A stretch of 64,000 bases of DNA, taken from assembly GCF_022814725.1 (NCBI RefSeq), contig NZ_CP093442.1, positions 248,001-312,000 of the forward strand, written 5' to 3'. This document shows, piece by piece, positions 61,122-64,000 of the stretch (its first letter is position 1; the number at the start of each line of letters is the position of its first letter). The DNA is from Bdellovibrio reynosensis. GTDB lineage: Bacteria > Bdellovibrionota > Bdellovibrionia > Bdellovibrionales > Bdellovibrionaceae. The notes under the pieces are model-generated. The model did not search any database. It was not told the DNA's origin and saw nothing but the letters and a program-made list of their open reading frames with translations. Made by a program: the position numbers and the translations under genes.

Positions 61122-62300
61122 TTAATAAGAAATATGAACTTGTCCATGAAGCGTCCAATCATCGGCCTTACCATTAGTGGCCTGAAAGAACTTCGTATTC
61201 GTGAACATGGTTCTAACCTCTAAACGTGGAAGCGGAAACATCAGTGCTCCGAAACTCCATTTCATAGTTTCATTAGAGGATTTATTGATGTCGTCTTTCT
61301 TATGTTCAAGAGTCGATAACAAGTTATAACCACGTCTTAGTGAAATTAAGCTTTCAACCCAAGCATAGGTGCCAAGTTGTGCATCACTATCGTCCGTCAG
61401 ATTGGTTTTTTCTTTTAATCCGAATTCAGCAAGAATGGCCGAACCCTTTGAAAGCCCCATGCGGGAAGTCACACCCAAAAGATTCCATTTTTCCATTTCG
61501 CTTTGCGAAGTAAGAAACGATGCCCCCACTTTGTAATTTTCATACATTTGGTATTCGCCAGCTGCAGAAAAACCTTTTTGCTTTTTTTCTTCAAGATTTG
61601 CTTGGTTTCCGATGAATGCATTCACAGCAATATCCCAAGTCGGGTAAGTGAAATGCACCACCACACCTTGCGATTGGTCGTGTTGACCTAAAGTTATATC
61701 TTTACGATTGAAAGCCGTGTGATCGGGGTGCCTGATTCCGTAGACTTTGTCCATTAAACCAACATACAGCCACAGGTTTTTATTTTGCTGATAACGAAGG
61801 TAAAATTCCTTAGCAAACCATGTGTATTGAGGATTAGAGCGATCCAGATGGCTTTCTTTTCCCGTATAAGAAGCTGTGGTGATTAAACTGTATTTTTGTT
61901 TTTTATCCGCAAAAAGATTTAAATTTATATCATTCTGCATTTCGAAATACATATAGGTTGAAGACGCTGGGGTGTTGTCAGGGGATCTTCGCAACCATAA
62001 TCCACGATATTTAAGACCGGGACGAATCCACCATGGCAGTTTCTTTTTACCTAAAAATCCCGACATCGCCGCGATTTCTTCTTCTTCTCTACGGTCAGGG
62101 AAGATGTCTCTGGCGGTGATTTCTGTCGCGAACAAAGCCCGTCCGTAGTCATTCAAAGCACCGCCCCCAAGACCATTGTAATGGCAGGTGATGCAGGATG
62201 AATAACTATAGCCAATAAAGTCAGGGTAGGCCTGGGCTTGGCTGATAAAAAGAAACGAAAATAAAGCAAATAAACAGTGGCGAATTTTAAGCTGTATCAC
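61122..62300 (-). CDS. Exported heme-motif/beta-barrel protein
   Basis: A 392-residue exported protein. Near the mature N-terminus is SSCITCHYNGLGGGALNDYG, a CxxCH motif with the GGxLNxYG pattern seen in outer-membrane c-type cytochromes. The remaining 340 residues are a strand-rich, aromatic barrel (LKYRGLWLRRS, WLYVGLMDKVYGI, LHGQVHISY at the end), so it resembles a porin carrying a heme domain. An upstream GTG at 62351 would give an unusually long leader; the GTG at 62300 gives a 24-residue signal. Neither has a good ribosome-binding site. Upstream of, and cotranscribed with, the 214-residue barrel gene. Confidence 0.72.
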   Translation of the reverse strand: MIQLKIRHCLFALFSFLFISQAQAYPDFIGYSYSSCITCHYNGLGGGALNDYGRALFATEITARDIFPDRREEEEIAAMSGFLGKKKLPWWIRPGLKYRGLWLRRSPDNTPASSTYMYFEMQNDINLNLFADKKQKYSLITTASYTGKESHLDRSNPQYTWFAKEFYLRYQQNKNLWLYVGLMDKVYGIRHPDHTAFNRKDITLGQHDQSQGVVVHFTYPTWDIAVNAFIGNQANLEEKKQKGFSAAGEYQMYENYKVGASFLTSQSEMEKWNLLGVTSRMGLSKGSAILAEFGLKEKTNLTDDSDAQLGTYAWVESLISLRRGYNLLSTLEHKKDDINKSSNETMKWSFGALMFPLPRLEVRTMFTNTKFFQATNGKADDWTLHGQVHISY

Positions 62301-62381
62301 AATGAGACAAATTCTATTGGAGCGAAGCTTAGAATCAATAAAAATCTTCACCTGACCGCAGTGTTTACCGATAAGTTGGCT

Positions 62382-63053
62382 ATGGAACCAAAATCATCAA
62401 CATTGGAACGACCACGGGCCGTGCAAATGGCCGCTGCAGTATTAATCGCAACTCCTGTTTTAGACATCATGATGATGCAAAGAACTGGAACGCAGATATT
62501 TTCATGGATCAGTTGGGTGATGATTGCCGGAGCAGGAATCAGTTTGATGATTCGCCATAAGCTATCTTGGCTGGTGGGCATTGCTTTATGCTGCCTTTTT
62601 GTTCTTTCTACCGGTTTTAGTTTGTTTCACGATTTAGAGTCTGCAGACCCTATTGTCAGTTCGGCTAAACTATTGGACTGCTTACTTGTGTTATTTATCG
62701 TGGGCACTGTTTCTTACTTTTTCAGATATCCTTACTTAGATCGTCGCCAAAATTGGTTTGCGCCAACAGGGGAACGTTTTGCTCTTTCCATGTCTGTTGT
62801 TCTAGATGGCGTTGAAACTCAAACTCTAGATCTTTCGTATACCGGGGCTAAAATTGCCACACCAGAAGGTGCTACCTTCAAAGTGGGCGATAAAATTCCA
62901 TTGCAGTTCAGCGAAATTAACGACATCCAGTGTTGGGCCCGAATTATTGACTCGAAACCAGGCCAAGTCCGCGTTCATTTCGAGGACACTTCGGCCGGTG
63001 ATAAAGAGATGATTCGTCAGTGGCTTTCTGCCCAAAATTTACAAAAAGTCTAA
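62382..63053 (+). CDS. Membrane-anchored PilZ-domain protein
   Basis: A 223-residue protein with four membrane helices (about 15-110) and a C-terminal PilZ domain from about 125: ERFALSMSVVLDGVETQTLDLSYTGAKIATP, where DLSYTG fits the DxSxxG c-di-GMP motif; a clear RxxxR is not certain (DRRQN and ERFAL are candidates). The exact motif split is read by eye. It would bind c-di-GMP at the inner membrane, with a role that is not apparent. The ATG at 62382 was chosen; a longer frame from 62277 overlaps the divergent gene. Confidence 0.72.
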   Translation: MEPKSSTLERPRAVQMAAAVLIATPVLDIMMMQRTGTQIFSWISWVMIAGAGISLMIRHKLSWLVGIALCCLFVLSTGFSLFHDLESADPIVSSAKLLDCLLVLFIVGTVSYFFRYPYLDRRQNWFAPTGERFALSMSVVLDGVETQTLDLSYTGAKIATPEGATFKVGDKIPLQFSEINDIQCWARIIDSKPGQVRVHFEDTSAGDKEMIRQWLSAQNLQKV

Positions 63054-63127
63054 TCTAAAAAGTTCTTTTCACTTTCGTGGAAGCTGGAATCAGAGTATAG
63101 ACAAGGCATCTTTGTTAGGAACACATA

Positions 63128-63856
63128 ATGGCAAAAGCACCTAAAAAAACCACTAAGAAAACGACTTTGAAAACCAGCAAAAAGCAATCGATTGAGCCTG
63201 GCGTTCATGCCCATGAGACAGCCGTGTTGGTGAAGCAAATTCTGGACAATGTTCGTCCAACACCCATGATTCATAACGGTCTAAGTAACGAAGAAAAGAT
63301 CGAAAAAATCACCGAAAAATTCACAGAAATCATGGAAGTTCTTGGTCTTGATCTTACAGATGACAGCTTAGGTGATACTCCTCGCCGCGTAGCTAAGATG
63401 TACGTTAACGAAGTATTCGCAGGTCTTGATGCGAAAAAGTTCCCTAAGATGACAGTGATTGAAAATAAAATGAATTACGATCAAATGATCGTCGTTCAAA
63501 GCATCAGCTGCCTTTCTTTTTGTGAACACCATTTCTTGCCAATTGATGGTTTTGCTACGGTGGCTTATATCCCGAATCAGAAGGTGATCGGACTTTCAAA
63601 GATCAACCGCATTGTGCAATATTTTGCACGTCGTCCCCAGGTGCAGGAACGTCTCACTAAGCAGATCGCGGATTGCTTGCAATATATCTTAGGTACTGAG
63701 CACGTCGCAGTTCATATCAATGCTAAACACTATTGCGTAGTTATGCGCGGAATTGAAGACACAGGCAGTACCACATCAACGGCGGATCTCAGAGGCCATT
63801 TTAAATCCCGCCAAGAAACCAGAGAAGAATTCCTTCAACAGATTAAGACCAAATAA
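63128..63856 (+). CDS. folE: GTP cyclohydrolase I
   Basis: A 242-residue FolE that opens GTP to make 7,8-dihydroneopterin triphosphate, the first step of folate synthesis. The N-terminal 25 residues are a Lys/Thr-rich extension. The enzyme core has the zinc ligands and active site in [46 protein letters not shown] and [17 protein letters not shown]. Length and motifs are normal. A bidirectional terminator follows. Confidence 0.93.
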   Translation: MAKAPKKTTKKTTLKTSKKQSIEPGVHAHETAVLVKQILDNVRPTPMIHNGLSNEEKIEKITEKFTEIMEVLGLDLTDDSLGDTPRRVAKMYVNEVFAGLDAKKFPKMTVIENKMNYDQMIVVQSISCLSFCEHHFLPIDGFATVAYIPNQKVIGLSKINRIVQYFARRPQVQERLTKQIADCLQYILGTEHVAVHINAKHYCVVMRGIEDTGSTTSTADLRGHFKSRQETREEFLQQIKTK

Positions 63857-63885
63857 AAAAAGCCGGATTTAAAATCCGGCTTTTT
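63857..63885. terminator. Bidirectional intrinsic terminator
   Basis: AGCCGGATTT (63861-63870) pairs with AAATCCGGCT (63872-63881), with A-runs before and T-runs after, so it can stop folE and the convergent gene at the right edge. Confidence 0.88.
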
Positions 63886-63907
63886 AGTTTTTAGATATCT
63901 TTGTAGC

Positions 63908-64000
63908 TTATGACTCCGCTAAAGCTGACTGAAGAAGCTCCCTTGAATTTTTAGAGAGGGCTTCAATTCCAACCATGCGGCGGATTTGTTTTAGCGCCTT
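63908..64000 (-). CDS. Partial CDS (C-terminus), unidentified
   Basis: The last 30 codons and stop of a leftward gene cut by the window edge. The readable end is LKQIRRMVGIEALSKNSREL followed by LQSALAES and a TAA at 63908. The peptide is charged and helical. The family cannot be told. It ends 23 bases from the terminator, which supports its reality. Confidence 0.45.
   Translation of the reverse strand, partial: KALKQIRRMVGIEALSKNSRELLQSALAES

Noticed and set aside
1-64000. tRNA or rRNA genes
   Set aside because: No cloverleaf with CCA-type ends or rRNA-like conserved blocks was seen on either strand by eye.

Overview
The window reads as chromosomal DNA of a Gram-negative bacterium of the Bdellovibrio type (Bdellovibrionota). 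This is inferred from gene content: many secreted proteases and hydrolases, numerous lipoproteins, a TIGR02147-type regulator beside a secreted GNGG-motif protein, a fused CcoNO cytochrome oxidase, membrane PilZ proteins, and moderate-to-low GC by eye. No 16S gene is present, so the species is not settled. I see no rRNA, tRNA, CRISPR array, transposase or phage module. Genes are dense and often overlap by 1-4 bases.

Layout. 1-9.3 kb: envelope and secreted proteins (protein-glutaminase-like deamidase, DUF6279 lipoprotein, S1 protease), a KH-domain protein, a TIGR02147 regulator overlapping a secreted protein, a Dps-ZIP metal pair, pcm, and an OmpA lipoprotein with a CsbD-like protein. 9.4-16.8 kb: a leftward cbb3 oxidase operon ccoI-ccoS-ccoNO-ccoQ-ccoP-ccoG plus a TauE/SafE-like protein; ccoQ and ccoS are small genes overlapping their neighbours. 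16.9-25.8 kb: ilvE, an FNR-like regulator with candidate Fe-S cysteines, a secreted HNH nuclease, an ADP-ribosylglycohydrolase, an antiporter, a PAS histidine kinase and an FMN reductase. 25.8-30.5 kb: an overlapping LTA-synthase-like enzyme / response regulator / histidine kinase operon. 30.6-38.9 kb: tatA, an FKBP lipoprotein, pdxH, a 424-base repeat-rich gap (32362-32785), a GNAT enzyme, a PEGA-like protein, apaG, a phosphoesterase, an M17 aminopeptidase, and a conserved unknown protein with a DUF502 membrane protein. 39.1-48.8 kb: a subtilase fused to a PilZ domain, an orphan receiver, MgtE, a split MRP-like ABC exporter with a 2OG-Fe(II) oxygenase, and a Tat-exported amine oxidase. 48.8-54.7 kb: secreted proteins of unknown or hydrolytic type. 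54.9-62.3 kb: a two-sided cluster of heme-motif proteins, a Tat-exported DUF1501-like protein, lipoproteins, YceI and outer-membrane barrels. 62.4-64 kb: a membrane PilZ protein, folE and a gene cut by the edge.

The strongest candidates for something new are (a) the subtilase-transmembrane-PilZ fusion at 39.1-41.0 kb, which would place a periplasmic protease and a cytoplasmic c-di-GMP-type domain in one chain, and (b) the envelope heme/DUF1501/lipoprotein/barrel cluster at 54.9-62.3 kb. Next are the LTA-synthase/two-component operon, the MRP-like exporter with its prolyl-hydroxylase-like partner, and the inverted-repeat structures at 32.4-32.8 kb and 36.8-36.9 kb. All family calls come from reading motifs by eye; no database search was run.
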